From the NCBI RefSeq assembly GCF_015679185.1, contig NZ_CP064939.1:4836001-4900000 (forward strand): 64,000 nt of DNA. The letters run 5' to 3'. The position numbers and the translations under genes were made by a program. The stretch is from Pedobacter endophyticus (lineage in GTDB: Bacteria; Bacteroidota; Bacteroidia; Sphingobacteriales; Sphingobacteriaceae). The number at the start of each line of letters is the position of its first letter. Within the stretch, counting starts at the first letter, position 1. The notes beneath the pieces were generated by a model. It made no database searches. It saw only the letters and a list, made by a program, of their open reading frames with translations, and was not told where the DNA came from. This document shows, in pieces, positions 53,570-64,000 of this stretch.

Positions 53570-56500
53570 TTACCTAAATGACCTGAGCAAAGTGAGCCAT
53601 CCTTTATATATTACCCATTCGGCGCTCTCTGTTTCTTTCACTTTAAGCAAGTAAAAATAGGTGCCTTCATTTAAGCCCTCGCCAGTCCAGTTGTTTTGAT
53701 AATTATTGGAACGATAAACCTCATTGCCCCATTTGTTAATAATGGTAAGCTCATTTTTTTGAATCCTTTTTAAATTTCTAATTTCGAACGTATCGTTGGT
53801 GCCATCTCCATTTGGAGTAAAGAGATTCGGGATTTTTAAATTTTTAGGAGATTCTTCGTTTTTTATAGATGCTGAAGGCACTACGGTTGATACTGATATA
53901 TTATCGACAAGATTTGGATCAGCTGTTACCGAATTGATAATGGCTATATTAGTGTATGTGCCTGATAGATTAACTTCTGCGGTAATGGTAAGTGTAATAT
54001 CTGCTCCATTAGGCAAATCGCCAATGGTCCAAACTCCGGCGGTTGCATCATAACTTGTTCCGGCAGGGGCATTTGCGCTTATAAAGCTAAATCCATCAGG
54101 TAAGAGGTCGGTTACGGTCACTGCACTTGCATTTCCAGGGCCTGCATTTTTGGCCTTGATACTGAAAATCACGTTTGTTTCTTTAACAGGTTTCACATTA
54201 TCGACAGTTTTATGTACAGAAAGATCGGCCGTATTCTGCGGAACTGTTGTAACCGCCGCGGTGTTGTTTGCCATATTAAGGTCGATTGCTGTGGCCTTAG
54301 CTGTTGCAGTATTGGTATAGTTACCCTTAGCATTTACTTTCGCATCGATGGTAATAACGGTACTCGTTCCATTGGCTAAAGTTCCTATTTTCCATATTCC
54401 CGTGGCACTATCGTAAGTGGTATTGCCAGACGGTATTGCTGAGACGAAGGTGTAGCCATTCGGCAATAGGTCTGCTGCAACGACATTTGTTGCCGTACTC
54501 GGACCTAAATTAGATACCGAGACGGAGAATTTGACCAGTGCGCCGATATTCGGTCGGGAATCATCTACCGTTTTTGAAACAGCGATATCAGCAACTGGTA
54601 CTGGTATAGGAACTGGTACAGTTGTAGTGGCGTTGTTGCTCATATTAGGATCATTTTCACTTGCAGTAACGGAAGCCCTGTTGGCATAGTTACCAGCGGC
54701 ATTTACTTTTACTACGATTTCCAGTGTTTTGGAAGCCCCGTTTACTATATCGCCAACTGTCCAAATACCTGTTGCAGCGTTATAGGACTTGTTATCGGAT
54801 GATATAAAAGTATAGCCAGCCGGCAGCACATCGGTTACAACAACATTTGTTGCAGTGCTAGGTCCAGAATTGAGCACATTGATCGTAAATGTAATATTTG
54901 ATCCTACATTTGGTGTTGCCTCATTTGTCTTTTTGGTTATTGAAACATCTGCTGTCGATATTGGAGAGGTGCTTGCAACGGCTGTATTATTCGATGCATT
55001 AACGTCGGTTTCGTTGGCCAGTACAGTTGCTTTGTTAACGTAATCGCCACTGGTATTAACTTTGGCCGTGATGGATAGCCTCATTGTTTTTCCATTGGCT
55101 AATGTGCCGATGTTCCAAACACCTGTTGTTTGATTGTAGGTTGTGCCAACCGGTGCTACGGCGGATACAAATGTATAACCAGATGGTAATAAGTCATCTA
55201 CTTTTACTGCTGTGGCGGTACTGGGGCCAGCATTGGATGCGGTTATGGAAAAGGTAACGTTGCTACCAACAATGGGTGTGTTAGCGCTCACTGCTTTATT
55301 TACCATTACATCAGCAACTGCAGTGGGCACAGGGGTAGATGCAGAGCTGTTATTGGCCATATTCGAATCTTTTTCAGTTGCCGATATGGTTGCTGTATTG
55401 GCATAGCTTCCGCTTGCATTTACCCTGGCGGTAATGGTTAAGATGGCACTTGCCCCATTAGCCAGGTTGCCTATTCTCCATAAACCTGTTGCAGCGTCGT
55501 AAATCGTACCGGCAGAGGTAGTGGAAGAAATAAAAGTATAGCCATCAGGTAATTTGTCATTTGCAAGCACATTTGTGGCAGAACCTGGCCCGGTATTGGA
55601 AGCATAAATGGTAAAGGTAACTAGGCTGCCAATTGCTGGCCTGGCATTGTTTACCGTTTTAGAAACTGCCACATCTGCTACAGGTACTGGAGTGGGGGTA
55701 AAGGTAGCGGTATTGCTGGTATGATCGGGATCATCTTCCTTTGCCCTAATTGTAGCTGTATTGGTATAATTGCCGGTTGAGTTTACCCTTGCAGTAACAG
55801 AAAGCGTAGCACTGGCCCCATTGGTAAGGTTACCTATTAACCACGCACCGGTTGAGCTATTGTAAGATGTAGATCCTGAGGCCGCGGCCGAAATAAAGTG
55901 ATAACCACTTGGCAGGGCATCGTTTACAATAACATTGTTGGCCGTGCTTGGTCCGGCGTTACTGGCAGTAATGGTAAAAGTAATGGTTTCGCCGACCTCT
56001 GGCGTTGTTGAGCTTGCGGTTTTAACAACAGCGACATCGGCCAATGCAGTTGGTGTAGTAGTAACGGTGGCCGAGTTGTTGTCGCCATTTGGATCTTCTT
56101 CGTTTGCCGTTATAGTAGCGGTATTTACATAGTTGCCACTTGCATTTACCTTTGCATGTATGGTGAGCACAGCACTTCCTTTGTTAACCATATTGCCAAT
56201 AGTCCACACACCCGTAGTGTTATCATACGTAGTTCCCATGGGTGCCGAAGCTGACAAGAAAGTATAGCCATCTGGCAGCAAATCATTTACCTTAACATTT
56301 GTTGCAGTGCTGATGCCTAAGTTTTTGGCGGTTAAGGTAAAGATAACACTGGAGCCAACGCCGGGATTGCTTTTGTTAACAGTTTTGATAATTGACATAT
56401 TGGCAACAGCAACCGGATTGGGCGTAACAGCATCGGTATTATTGATGTGATTTGGGTCGAGCTCGTTTGCTGCTATTGTGGCCGTATTTGTATAATTGCC

Positions 56501-59500
56501 AGTTGGGTTTACCAGGGCATCTATAACCAGGAGGAGACTATCTCCGTTCGCCAGATTTTCGATAGTCCACACTCCTGTTGTGCTGTCGTAACTGGTACCT
56601 GCCGATTGTGATGCAGCTAAAAAGGTGTAACCACTGGGAAGTAAGTCTTTTACATAAACGCCTGTAGCATTGCTGGGGCCGTTGTTGTATGACAGCACGA
56701 TGAATGTGGTTTTCTCTCCTACTTTCGGCGATAAATTGCCAGCCTTATTAATGCGTACGTCTGCCACGGCTACCGGTGAAAGACTGGCCGTAGCGGTATT
56801 GTTAGCTTCATTAACATCATTTTCGTTAGCAGTTATTGTAGCCGTGTTGGCATAATTGCCACTGGCGTTTACAGTAGCCGTAATGGTCAGTATACGCTTG
56901 GTTCCGTTCACCATCGATCCTATTGTCCATATGCCGGTGTTTTGGTTGTAGTTTGTTCCGGTAGGTGCAGAGGCTGATAGGAAGGTGTAGCCATTGGGCA
57001 AGACATCAGTTACCCTTGCATTGGTTGCGTGGCTTGGTCCGGCGTTAGTGGCTGTAATGGTAAAGGTTACCTGCGTTCCAACATTAGGCGTATTATTACT
57101 TGCCGTTTTTGTTACAGATAAATCGGCCGAGGGTCTTGGCGTAGTGCCAGCGCTGGCAAAGTTGTTATCGCCATGCGGATCATCTTCGTTTGCCGTTATA
57201 GCAGCCGTATTCGTATAATCTCCAGTAGCATTTACAATTGCATCGATGGTGAGAATCATACTGAAGCCATTTGTTAAGTTACCAATTATCCACTGGCCAC
57301 TGTCATGATCATACGATGTTCCGGCCGGTGCCGAAGCTGACAGAAACGTATAACCGTCTGGCAAAGCATCACGCACTATAACGTTGCTGGCGTTACTTGG
57401 CCCCGCATTAGCTGCAATAATCGTAAACGTAATGTGACTGCCCACTACAGGGGTATTATTGCTTACTGATTTTGTTACTGATAAATCAACAACCGCTGTT
57501 GGTGCAGGTATTGCCGTTGCACTATTGTTGCTGTTGTCAGGATCGTTTTCATCTGCCTTTATTGTTGCCGTGTTGCTATAGTCGCCGCTTACATTCACTT
57601 TAGCAGTAATGGTGAGGATCGTATTGGCACCATTGCCCAAATTGCCGGCCATCCACACGCCATTTTCAGGATTATAAGTTGTTCCGGTGGGCGCCGAGGC
57701 CGATAAAAAAGTATAACCATCTGGAAGCACATCAGTTACGATGACGTTTGTTGCAATACTTGGTCCAGCGTTGCTGGCAGTAATAGTAAAGGCAATGTTG
57801 CTACCTACGCCCGGCGAATCGTTATTTACAGTTTTGGTTACCGATACATTTGATTCAGGTACAGGTGTTGCAGTAGCTGTAGCCGTATTGTTGCCGTCAT
57901 CGGGATCTGTTTCGTTTAACGAGATGGTGGCAGTATTTATATAGTTACCACCTGGGTTCACGGTTACTGTAAGATCAAGTATTGCATGACTACCATTTGC
58001 TAAATTGCCAATAGTCCATATTCCGGTATTGTGATTATAGGTTCCAAGCGTTGCCGAAGCTGAGATAAAAGTGTAACCACTAGGAAGTACATCGTTCACC
58101 CTGACATTTGATGCCAAAGCGCTAGGCCCATTACTGGTTGCCGTAAGCTTAAAAATAATATTTTCGCCAACCACAGGTGTCGGGTTATCAACAGTTTTGG
58201 TTAAAGCTATATCAGCTAAGGCACCAGGCGTTAAAACAACTGATGATGTATTATTGCCTGGATTTAAATCTTTTTCTTTTGCACTTATAACAGCCGTATT
58301 GGTATGATTACCGGTGGCATTTATAGTGGCAACAATAGAAAGTGTAATATTTGCACTGGTTGCTAAATTGCCAATAATCCACTCGCCAGTGGTATGGTCG
58401 TAAGTTGTTCCGGTAGCTGGCGTAGCCGATACAAATGTGAAACCGCTGGGTAGCAAATCATCTACCCTAACCTGTGTTGCGGCACTTGGCCCCATGTTTC
58501 GCGCTGTGATTTTAAAAGTAACATCGTCGCCAACGTTCGAGCTCGCTCCGTTTGAGGTTTTAATAACCTGTAAATCTGCTGTGGCTTCAGGTACTGGTGT
58601 AACTGTAAAGCTATTGTCAGACTCATCCAGATCAAGCTCGGAAGCCGTTATGGTAGCGGTATTGCTATAATTGCCACTTGTATTTACAGATGCCGTAATG
58701 GTAAGTATTTTGTTTGCACCATTAGCCAGTAATCCAACAAGCCATTCACCTGTACTATTGTCGTAAGCTGTTCCGGCCGGTATTGAAGCCGATAGATAGG
58801 TATAGCCAGACGGTAACAGATCTACTACCTTAACGTTGGTTGCTTTACTAGGTCCGGCGTTGCCCGCGGTAACGGTAAAAGTAACGTTGCTTCCTACATC
58901 GGGTGTAGCGTGGCTGACGGTTTTGTTTACCGATACATTAGCCAGGGCCACTGCATTAGGTGTATTGCTAGCCATGTTATTTTCGGTATTTGGATCGTTT
59001 TCGCTCGCTTGTATGGTTGCTCTGTTGTTATAGTTTCCACTTGCATTTACTGTAGCAGTGATGGTAAGAACGCTGGTGGCACCATTGGCAAGGTTATTTA
59101 CAGACCAAATGCCTGTGTTACTATCATACATTGTTCCGGCAGGTGCCGAAGCGGATACGAAGGTGTAACCGGTAGGCAGGCGATCGTTTACTGTAACGTG
59201 GCTGGCATTACTTGGGCCTGCGTTGTTGGCCGTAACTGTAAACGTAACGTTGCTGCCAACGTTAGGCGCATCATTACTTGCCATTTTGGTAACTGAAACA
59301 TCGCCTGTTGGCCTTGGCGTAGGGGTAACCGTAGCGCTCGGACTGCCATCCGGATCCTCATTGCCGGTAATTGTTGCTGTATTGCTGTAATTTCCACTTG
59401 CATTTACAGTTGCGGTAATGGTAAGAACAGCATTTGCGCCACTGGCCAAATTGCCAATTGCCCATAGGCCCGTGGTATTGTTATAACTTGTTCCTGCAGG

Positions 59501-62500
59501 TGCTGTAACCGATACAAATGTATAGCCATCTGGTAATAAATCGTTCACGTTTACATTGGTAGCATTACTCGGACCTGCATTAGCTGCTGTTATAGTAAAC
59601 GTAATGTTGCTGCCAGCATCAGGCTTATTGTTGTCTGCTGTTTTTGTTACAGTCAGGTTGGCAACAGGAACTGGAACGGGCGTAATTGACGATGTATTGT
59701 TGCTGTTATCCGAATCGTGTTCGTTTGCCGCTATGGTAGCAGTATTGGTATAATCGCCATTGTTTTTTACTGTAGCTGTAATGTTTAGTGTTATTATTGA
59801 CCCATTAGTCAAATTGCCTATCATCCACACACCGGTAGTACTATTGTAGGTTGTGCCTGATGCAGCACTTGCCGAAACGAAGGTGTAACCACTTGGTAAT
59901 AAATCATTTACCTTTACATTCGTTGCGGTGCTGGGCCCTTTGTTGCTTGCGGTAACGGTGAAGTTAATATTGCTGCCTACATCTGGGCGGTTATTGTTTA
60001 TCGTTTTGCTTACCTCCACATCAACCACGGGTACAGGTGCAAGCTTAATGGTTGCACTATTGTTAGCACGGTCGGGGTCGTGCTCCGCCGCATTGATCGT
60101 AGCAGTATTGGTTCGGTTGCCGCTCGCATTCACATGAGCTGTAATGGTAAGAACCGTGCTCGCGCCACTGGCAAGGTTGCCCACGGTCCAAATACCTGTA
60201 AAGTTGTTATAAGTTGTGCCACCCGGTGCCGAGGCCGATACAAAGGTATATCCGTTCGGTAAGGCATCCGTTACCCGAACATTTGTTGCATTACTTGGTC
60301 CCGTATTAAGGGCCGTTATAGTAAAAATAACATTACTGCCTACGTTTGGAGCGTTGCTATCTGATGTTTTTGTTACAGAAAGATCGGCAACTGGTGTAGG
60401 CACAGGCGTAATGGTATCAGTGTTGCCCGTATTGTTGGGGTCTTTTTCAGTGCTGCTTGCTGTAGCAGTATTCGAATAATTACCGTCGGCATTTACAGTT
60501 GCAGTGATAGTAAGCACACTATTTGCACCATTTGCTAAAATACCAACCATCCAATCGCCAGTAGTCTGGTCATACATTGTTCCGGCCGGAGCCGAAGCTG
60601 ACACAAACGCATAACCATCAGGGAGCAGATCTTTCACTTTTACGTTGCTGGCTTCGCTTGGTCCAGCATTAGAAACTGTAACGGTAAAAGTTACGTTGCT
60701 GCCAACGCCGGGGGAAGGGTTGCTTACTGTTTTACTAACAGAGAGATTTGAAACTGCCACTGGAACGGGTGTACTACTGGCCATATTATTGGTATTAGCC
60801 GGATCAGTTTCCGAGGCTTGTATGGTAGCTGTATTGGTATAATTACCACTTGCTTGTACACTGGCTATTATGCTGAGCGTAATATCGGAGCCATTGGCCA
60901 AATTACCAATCGACCATATCCCGGTTGTTGGGTTGTAGTTGGTAGTGCCCGAAGCTGTAGCCGAAACAAAGGTATATCCGTTCGGTAGGAGGTCGTTTAC
61001 GCTTACATTTGTTGCTTGGCTTGGACCTGCATTGCTGGCGGTAATCGTAAAAATTACCTCACTGCCTACATCGGGCATGTTATCGCTTACTGTTTTGGTA
61101 ACGGATACATCCGATAAGCTTACAGGGCCAGGAGTAACGGTAGCCGTATTGTTGATGTTGCCTGGGTCGTTTTCGGTAGCATGAATGGTTGCTGTATTGG
61201 TATAATTGCCACTTGCATTTACGGTCGCATTAACGGTAAGAACAGTGTTGGCCCCGTTTGCCAGGTTGCCAATTGTCCATAAGCCTGTGTTGCTGTTATA
61301 ATTCGTTCCCGCAGGAGCCGAAGCCGATACAAAGCTGTACCCATTAGGTAAGGCGTCGTTTACCCTGACATTTGTTGCGCTGCTTGGGCCAGTATTGGCG
61401 GCAGTAATTGTAAAGGTAACTTCACTGCCCACATTTGGCGTATTATCGCTTACTGTTTTGGTTACAGATAAATCGGCAACAGGCACTGGCGTTGAGGTAG
61501 CAGTAGCCATGTTATTGGCCGTACCGGGGTCATTTTCAGCCGCGTTAATCACTGCAATATTGCTGTAATTTCCAGTCGCATTAACAATTGCCGAAATGGT
61601 GAGAACAGCGCTATGACCATTATCCAAAGCACCTATAAGCCACTCTCCGGTATCACTATCATAAGTGGTTCCGGTTGCGGGTGTGGCCGACATAAAAGTA
61701 TATCCGCTTGGCAAAGCATCGGTAACCTTAACCGCTGTTGCATTACTTGGCCCCTCATTAGAGGCGGTAATAGCAAAGGTAACCAGACTACCAACATTGG
61801 GCGTATTGTTATCGATTGTTTTGGTGACAGACATATTTGCTACAGGAACCGGAACCGGAGTGCTCGTGGTAGTATTGTTGCTCAGGTCGGGGTCATCTTC
61901 GTTGGCCTTTATGGTAGCGGTATTGGTGTAGTTACCGTTCGATAATACCGTAGCAGTAACAGAAAGCGTGGCACTGGCCTCACTGGCTAAATTGCCAATT
62001 GTCCATAGGCCGGTAGCGTCATCGTAATTGGTCCCTCCAGATGGGGTAGCAGAAACAAAGGCATAGCCATCTGGTAATAAATCATCCACACTTACATTGG
62101 AGGCCCCGCTAAGGCCGGCATTAGTTGCAATAATGGTGAAGATGACATCACTCCCTACTTTGGGGGCGTTGCTGCTTGCGGTTTTGCTTACAGCCAGATC
62201 GGCCGATGCCACAGGTGTAAGCGTAATACTGGCCGTGTTGTTTGTATTATTCGGATCGCTTTGGCTACCAGAAATATTGGCTGTATTGGTTCGGTTACCA
62301 TTTCCATTTACAGTAGCCGTAATGTTGAGTACTTTATTGGTGCCACTGGCCAGGTTGCCAATTGCCCATACGCCCATAGTGCTGTTATAGGTTGTTCCGG
62401 CAGGAGCAGCGGCCGACACAAAACTGTAACCGGTTGGCAAAGCATCGGTAACGCTGACATTTGTTGCGTTGCTTGGCCCAGCATTGTTGGCTGTAATGGT

Positions 62501-64000
62501 AAAGGTAACATTGGTGCCTACGGTAGGAGAATTGTTGCTCGCTGTTTTAGTAACTGATAAATCTGTTGAAGATGAAGGGAAAGGGGTAGAAGAAGCCGAA
62601 TTGTTTGTTTCGTTCGGGTCGTGCTCATGGCGGGTAACCGTTGCAACATTGCTATAATCTCCACTGACGTTTACCGTAGCGGTAATGGTAAGAACAGCAC
62701 TTGCGCCGTTGGCCAAATTGCCAATTGTCCATATACCCGTTGTATTGTTATAACTTGTTCCAGCAGGTGCCGCAGCTGATGCGAAAGTGTAGCCGCTGGG
62801 CAGGGCATCGGTAACGCTAACCATTGTTGCATTACTTGGCCCGGTATTGTTTACAGTAACGGTAAAAACCACGTTGTTTCCAAAAGCAGGATTCGTGTTG
62901 TTTACGGTTTTGGCGATGGCCAAATCTGCCACGGGTGCTGGCGTAAGCGTAACAGCGTCACTATTATCCGTTTCATCCGGATCCTTTTCATCAGCTCCAA
63001 TCGAAGCGGTATTGGTATAATTGCCACTTACATTTACCCTGGCATTAATGGTAAGCACTGCACTCGAGCTGTTAGCCAGGTTCCCAACCGTCCACACACC
63101 TGTAGCTGCATTGTAGGTGGTTGTTCCCGAAGCAGAAGACGAAAGATACGTATAACCATTCGGCAAAAGGTCGTTTACAATCACATCTGTTGCCAAACTA
63201 GGGCCCGCGTTCGAAGCCGTTATGGTAAAGGTAACATTGCTGCCTACGTTGGGCATACTATTATCTGCAGTTTTACTAACAGCTACATTCGAAACATGCA
63301 CGGGCACCGGAGTTACTTTTTTGGTGTTATTACCGGGATTTGGATCGCTCTCGCTCGCCCTAACCGAAGCTGTATTTTCGTATTTGCCGCTCGCATTTAC
63401 AGTTGCAGTAATGGTAAATGCCGAGTTCTCATCCCTGGCCAGGTTACCTATGCTCCATACGCCGTTTACGCTATTGTAGCTTGTTCCGACAGGTGTCGAA
63501 GCCGACACAAAAGTGTATCCGTTAGGTAGTAAATCGGTTACCTCAACATTTGTTGCAGTACTTGGTCCGGCATTGGCCGCCGTAATCGTAAAAGTAACAT
63601 GACTACCCACATCGGGCATATTGTTGCTTGATATTTTGTTTACCGATACATCCGCCCGGGGTACTGGTACAGGTGTAACAGCATCGGTGTTATTTTCAGT
63701 ATCCGGGTCGCTTTCATTTAGGGTTGCAGAAGCAGTATTTCTGTACTCCCCGCTGGCATTTACCGTTGCCGTAATGGTTAAAACCGAATTAGCGCCATTT
63801 GCTAAAGCACCAATAGTCCAAATGCCAGTAGCTTCATCGTAATTTGTTCCGGTGGGTGCCACAGCCGATACGAAAGTATATCCAGTTGGCAGTTCGTCCG
63901 TAACGGTAACATTGGTTGCGTTGCTTGGTCCGGCATTAGTGGCAGTAACGGTAAACGTAACATTGCTGCCTACGTTGGGCGTATTGCTGCTGGCGCTTTT
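53570..64000 (-). CDS. Giant T9SS-secreted DUF11-repeat protein, 5' end outside the window
   Basis: The frame is open from the right edge, so at least 3476 residues are present; the Met at 63862 is internal. It has 27 full repeats and one partial of about 118 residues, each starting (A/S)(D/N)(L/V)(S/A)VxKT...PxVGxxVxFTIxxxNxGPSxATxVxVxDxLPxGYxFxSA and ending NTATIxAxExDPxxxNNxA. This is the DUF11 (TIGR01451) immunoglobulin-like module. The last 85 residues (LFTPNGDGTNDTFEIRNL, INKWGNEVYRSNNYQNNWTGEGLNEGTYFYLLKV, GWLTLLR) are the CHU_C type B sorting domain for T9SS. Probably a surface adhesin. The PorP/SprF gene follows. I noticed no cysteine in the part seen. Confidence 0.92.
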   Translation of the reverse strand, partial: KSASSNTPNVGSNVTFTVTATNAGPSNATNVTVTDELPTGYTFVSAVAPTGTNYDEATGIWTIGALANGANSVLTITATVNASGEYRNTASATLNESDPDTENNTDAVTPVPVPRADVSVNKISSNNMPDVGSHVTFTITAANAGPSTATNVEVTDLLPNGYTFVSASTPVGTSYNSVNGVWSIGNLARDENSAFTITATVNASGKYENTASVRASESDPNPGNNTKKVTPVPVHVSNVAVSKTADNSMPNVGSNVTFTITASNAGPSLATDVIVNDLLPNGYTYLSSSASGTTTYNAATGVWTVGNLANSSSAVLTINARVNVSGNYTNTASIGADEKDPDETDNSDAVTLTPAPVADLAIAKTVNNTNPAFGNNVVFTVTVNNTGPSNATMVSVTDALPSGYTFASAAAPAGTSYNNTTGIWTIGNLANGASAVLTITATVNVSGDYSNVATVTRHEHDPNETNNSASSTPFPSSSTDLSVTKTASNNSPTVGTNVTFTITANNAGPSNATNVSVTDALPTGYSFVSAAAPAGTTYNSTMGVWAIGNLASGTNKVLNITATVNGNGNRTNTANISGSQSDPNNTNNTASITLTPVASADLAVSKTASSNAPKVGSDVIFTIIATNAGLSGASNVSVDDLLPDGYAFVSATPSGGTNYDDATGLWTIGNLASEASATLSVTATVLSNGNYTNTATIKANEDDPDLSNNTTTSTPVPVPVANMSVTKTIDNNTPNVGSLVTFAITASNEGPSNATAVKVTDALPSGYTFMSATPATGTTYDSDTGEWLIGALDNGHSAVLTISAIVNATGNYSNIAVINAAENDPGTANNMATATSTPVPVADLSVTKTVSDNTPNVGSEVTFTITAANTGPSSATNVRVNDALPNGYSFVSASAPAGTNYNSNTGLWTIGNLANGANTVLTVNATVNASGNYTNTATIHATENDPGNINNTATVTPGPVSLSDVSVTKTVSDNMPDVGSEVIFTITASNAGPSQATNVSVNDLLPNGYTFVSATASGTTNYNPTTGIWSIGNLANGSDITLSIIASVQASGNYTNTATIQASETDPANTNNMASSTPVPVAVSNLSVSKTVSNPSPGVGSNVTFTVTVSNAGPSEASNVKVKDLLPDGYAFVSASAPAGTMYDQTTGDWMVGILANGANSVLTITATVNADGNYSNTATASSTEKDPNNTGNTDTITPVPTPVADLSVTKTSDSNAPNVGSNVIFTITALNTGPSNATNVRVTDALPNGYTFVSASAPGGTTYNNFTGIWTVGNLASGASTVLTITAHVNASGNRTNTATINAAEHDPDRANNSATIKLAPVPVVDVEVSKTINNNRPDVGSNINFTVTASNKGPSTATNVKVNDLLPSGYTFVSASAASGTTYNSTTGVWMIGNLTNGSIITLNITATVKNNGDYTNTATIAANEHDSDNSNNTSSITPVPVPVANLTVTKTADNNKPDAGSNITFTITAANAGPSNATNVNVNDLLPDGYTFVSVTAPAGTSYNNTTGLWAIGNLASGANAVLTITATVNASGNYSNTATITGNEDPDGSPSATVTPTPRPTGDVSVTKMASNDAPNVGSNVTFTVTANNAGPSNASHVTVNDRLPTGYTFVSASAPAGTMYDSNTGIWSVNNLANGATSVLTITATVNASGNYNNRATIQASENDPNTENNMASNTPNAVALANVSVNKTVSHATPDVGSNVTFTVTAGNAGPSKATNVKVVDLLPSGYTYLSASIPAGTAYDNSTGEWLVGLLANGANKILTITASVNTSGNYSNTATITASELDLDESDNSFTVTPVPEATADLQVIKTSNGASSNVGDDVTFKITARNMGPSAATQVRVDDLLPSGFTFVSATPATGTTYDHTTGEWIIGNLATSANITLSIVATINATGNHTNTAVISAKEKDLNPGNNTSSVVLTPGALADIALTKTVDNPTPVVGENIIFKLTATSNGPSALASNVRVNDVLPSGYTFISASATLGTYNHNTGIWTIGNLANGSHAILDLTVTVNPGGNYINTATISLNETDPDDGNNTATATATPVPESNVSVTKTVNNDSPGVGSNIAFTITASNAGPSIATNVIVTDVLPDGYTFLSASAPTGTTYNPENGVWMAGNLGNGANTILTITAKVNVSGDYSNTATIKADENDPDNSNNSATAIPAPTAVVDLSVTKSVSNNTPVVGSHITFTIIAANAGPSNASNVIVRDALPDGYTFLSASAPAGTSYDHDSGQWIIGNLTNGFSMILTIDAIVNATGDYTNTAAITANEDDPHGDNNFASAGTTPRPSADLSVTKTASNNTPNVGTQVTFTITATNAGPSHATNARVTDVLPNGYTFLSASAPTGTNYNQNTGIWTIGSMVNGTKRILTITATVNASGNYANTATITANENDVNEANNTATASLSPVAVADVRINKAGNLSPKVGEKTTFIVLSYNNGPSNATGVYVKDLLPSGYTFLAASQSAGTSYDSTTGVWTIENLANGDSLLLVIDALVNPTGNYTNTATIAANELDPNHINNTDAVTPNPVAVANMSIIKTVNKSNPGVGSSVIFTLTAKNLGISTATNVKVNDLLPDGYTFLSASAPMGTTYDNTTGVWTIGNMVNKGSAVLTIHAKVNASGNYVNTATITANEEDPNGDNNSATVTTTPTALADVAVVKTASSTTPEVGETITFTITASNAGPSTANNVIVNDALPSGYHFISAAASGSTSYNSSTGAWLIGNLTNGASATLSVTARVNSTGNYTNTATIRAKEDDPDHTSNTATFTPTPVPVADVAVSKTVNNARPAIGSLVTFTIYASNTGPGSATNVLANDKLPDGYTFISSTTSAGTIYDAATGLWRIGNLANGASAILTITARVNASGSYANTATISATEKDSNMANNSSASTPVPTAVADVMVNKAVSANTPIVGSNVTFSITASNAGPSTATAVKVDDLLPSGYTFVSAVAPVGTTYNQTTGVWNIGTLANGKTMRLSITAKVNTSGDYVNKATVLANETDVNASNNTAVASTSPISTADVSITKKTNEATPNVGSNITFTINVLNSGPSTATNVVVTDVLPAGYTFISSDNKSYNAATGIWTVGDIVNGASKTLEIVVKVNAAGNYANRASVTASENDPNMSNNATTTVPVPIPVPVADIAVSKTVDDSRPNIGALVKFSVSVSNLGPSTATNVVAADLLPNGYTFVSAIPSGNTTYDSATGIWKIGTLANGTSTVITIDAKVNAKGNYTNTATAKATAIDLNMANNTAAVTTVPQNTADLSVHKTVDNVKPVKETNVIFSIKAKNAGPGNASAVTVTDLLPDGFSFISANAPAGTSYDATAGVWTIGDLPNGADITLTITAEVNLSGTYTNIAIINSVTADPNLVDNISVSTVVPSASIKNEESPKNLKIPNLFTPNGDGTNDTFEIRNLKRIQKNELTIINKWGNEVYRSNNYQNNWTGEGLNEGTYFYLLKVKETESAEWVIYKGWLTLLRSFR

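Noticed and set aside
53796..63842. More than 20 plus-strand frames of 60-130 codons opposite the giant gene
   Set aside because: They repeat with the DUF11 period and have the same Val/Leu-rich pattern; they are antisense shadows of the repeats.

Overview
The window comes from a member of the Bacteroidota, most likely Sphingobacteriaceae close to Pedobacter. The 16S gene has Bacteroidota character, promoters read TTTG-N18/19-TAnnTTTG, Shine-Dalgarno sequences are essentially absent, and there are type IX secretion (T9SS) proteins, a TonB-dependent receptor with a carboxypeptidase-like N-terminal domain, and many dispersed intergenic repeats around GTCATCCTGAGC-type cores.

Layout. 1-5.2 kb: the 3' part of a spondin-domain protein, a YkuK-like nuclease, a DbpA-like RNA helicase, a single-domain DUF1456 protein and an SGNH hydrolase. 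5.4-10.2 kb: one very large exonuclease + RecQ + UvrD gene, broken by a frameshift near 6255. 10.4-15.8 kb: small membrane proteins, a RibD/DHFR-like reductase, a class C beta-lactamase-like hydrolase and small DUF2200, DUF1801 and NTF2-like proteins. 16.1-17.8 kb: ettA, followed by 1.1 kb of repeats including a ten-unit 21-bp array. 18.9-25.8 kb: a DUF4856 - imelysin - HTTM - TonB receptor operon, divergent from an orphan OmpR-type regulator with an 11-bp direct repeat between them. 26.3-28.8 kb: clpC. 29-34.7 kb: a CAP lipoprotein, an ATP-grasp enzyme, a radical SAM protein and two tandem paralogues.

34.9-45 kb holds bamD-rpoZ-coaBC-porD and recN, which are often neighbours in this phylum. 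Here recN is separated from porD by a thioredoxin-like protein, a BlaI repressor with two clear operators, an M56 peptidase with five 20-residue repeats, and a 0.56-kb low-complexity array. 46.1-52.3 kb is a complete rRNA operon: three tandem promoters of identical spacing, 16S, tRNA-Ile(GAT), tRNA-Ala(TGC), 23S, 5S and a terminator, with processing stems visible around 16S and 23S. 52.5-64 kb holds a PorP/SprF-like protein and, upstream of it, a giant T9SS substrate with at least 27 DUF11-type repeats and a type B sorting domain; that gene runs off the right edge.

How the genes relate. The giant adhesin, its PorP/SprF partner and porD all belong to T9SS biology. The DUF4856/imelysin/HTTM/TonB operon looks like an envelope metal-uptake unit, probably run by the adjacent regulator. 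The BlaI-M56 pair is a self-contained proteolytic sensor. The rest is housekeeping or accessory single genes in repeat-rich intergenic DNA. All functional statements rest on reading motifs and family resemblance by eye; no search was run.
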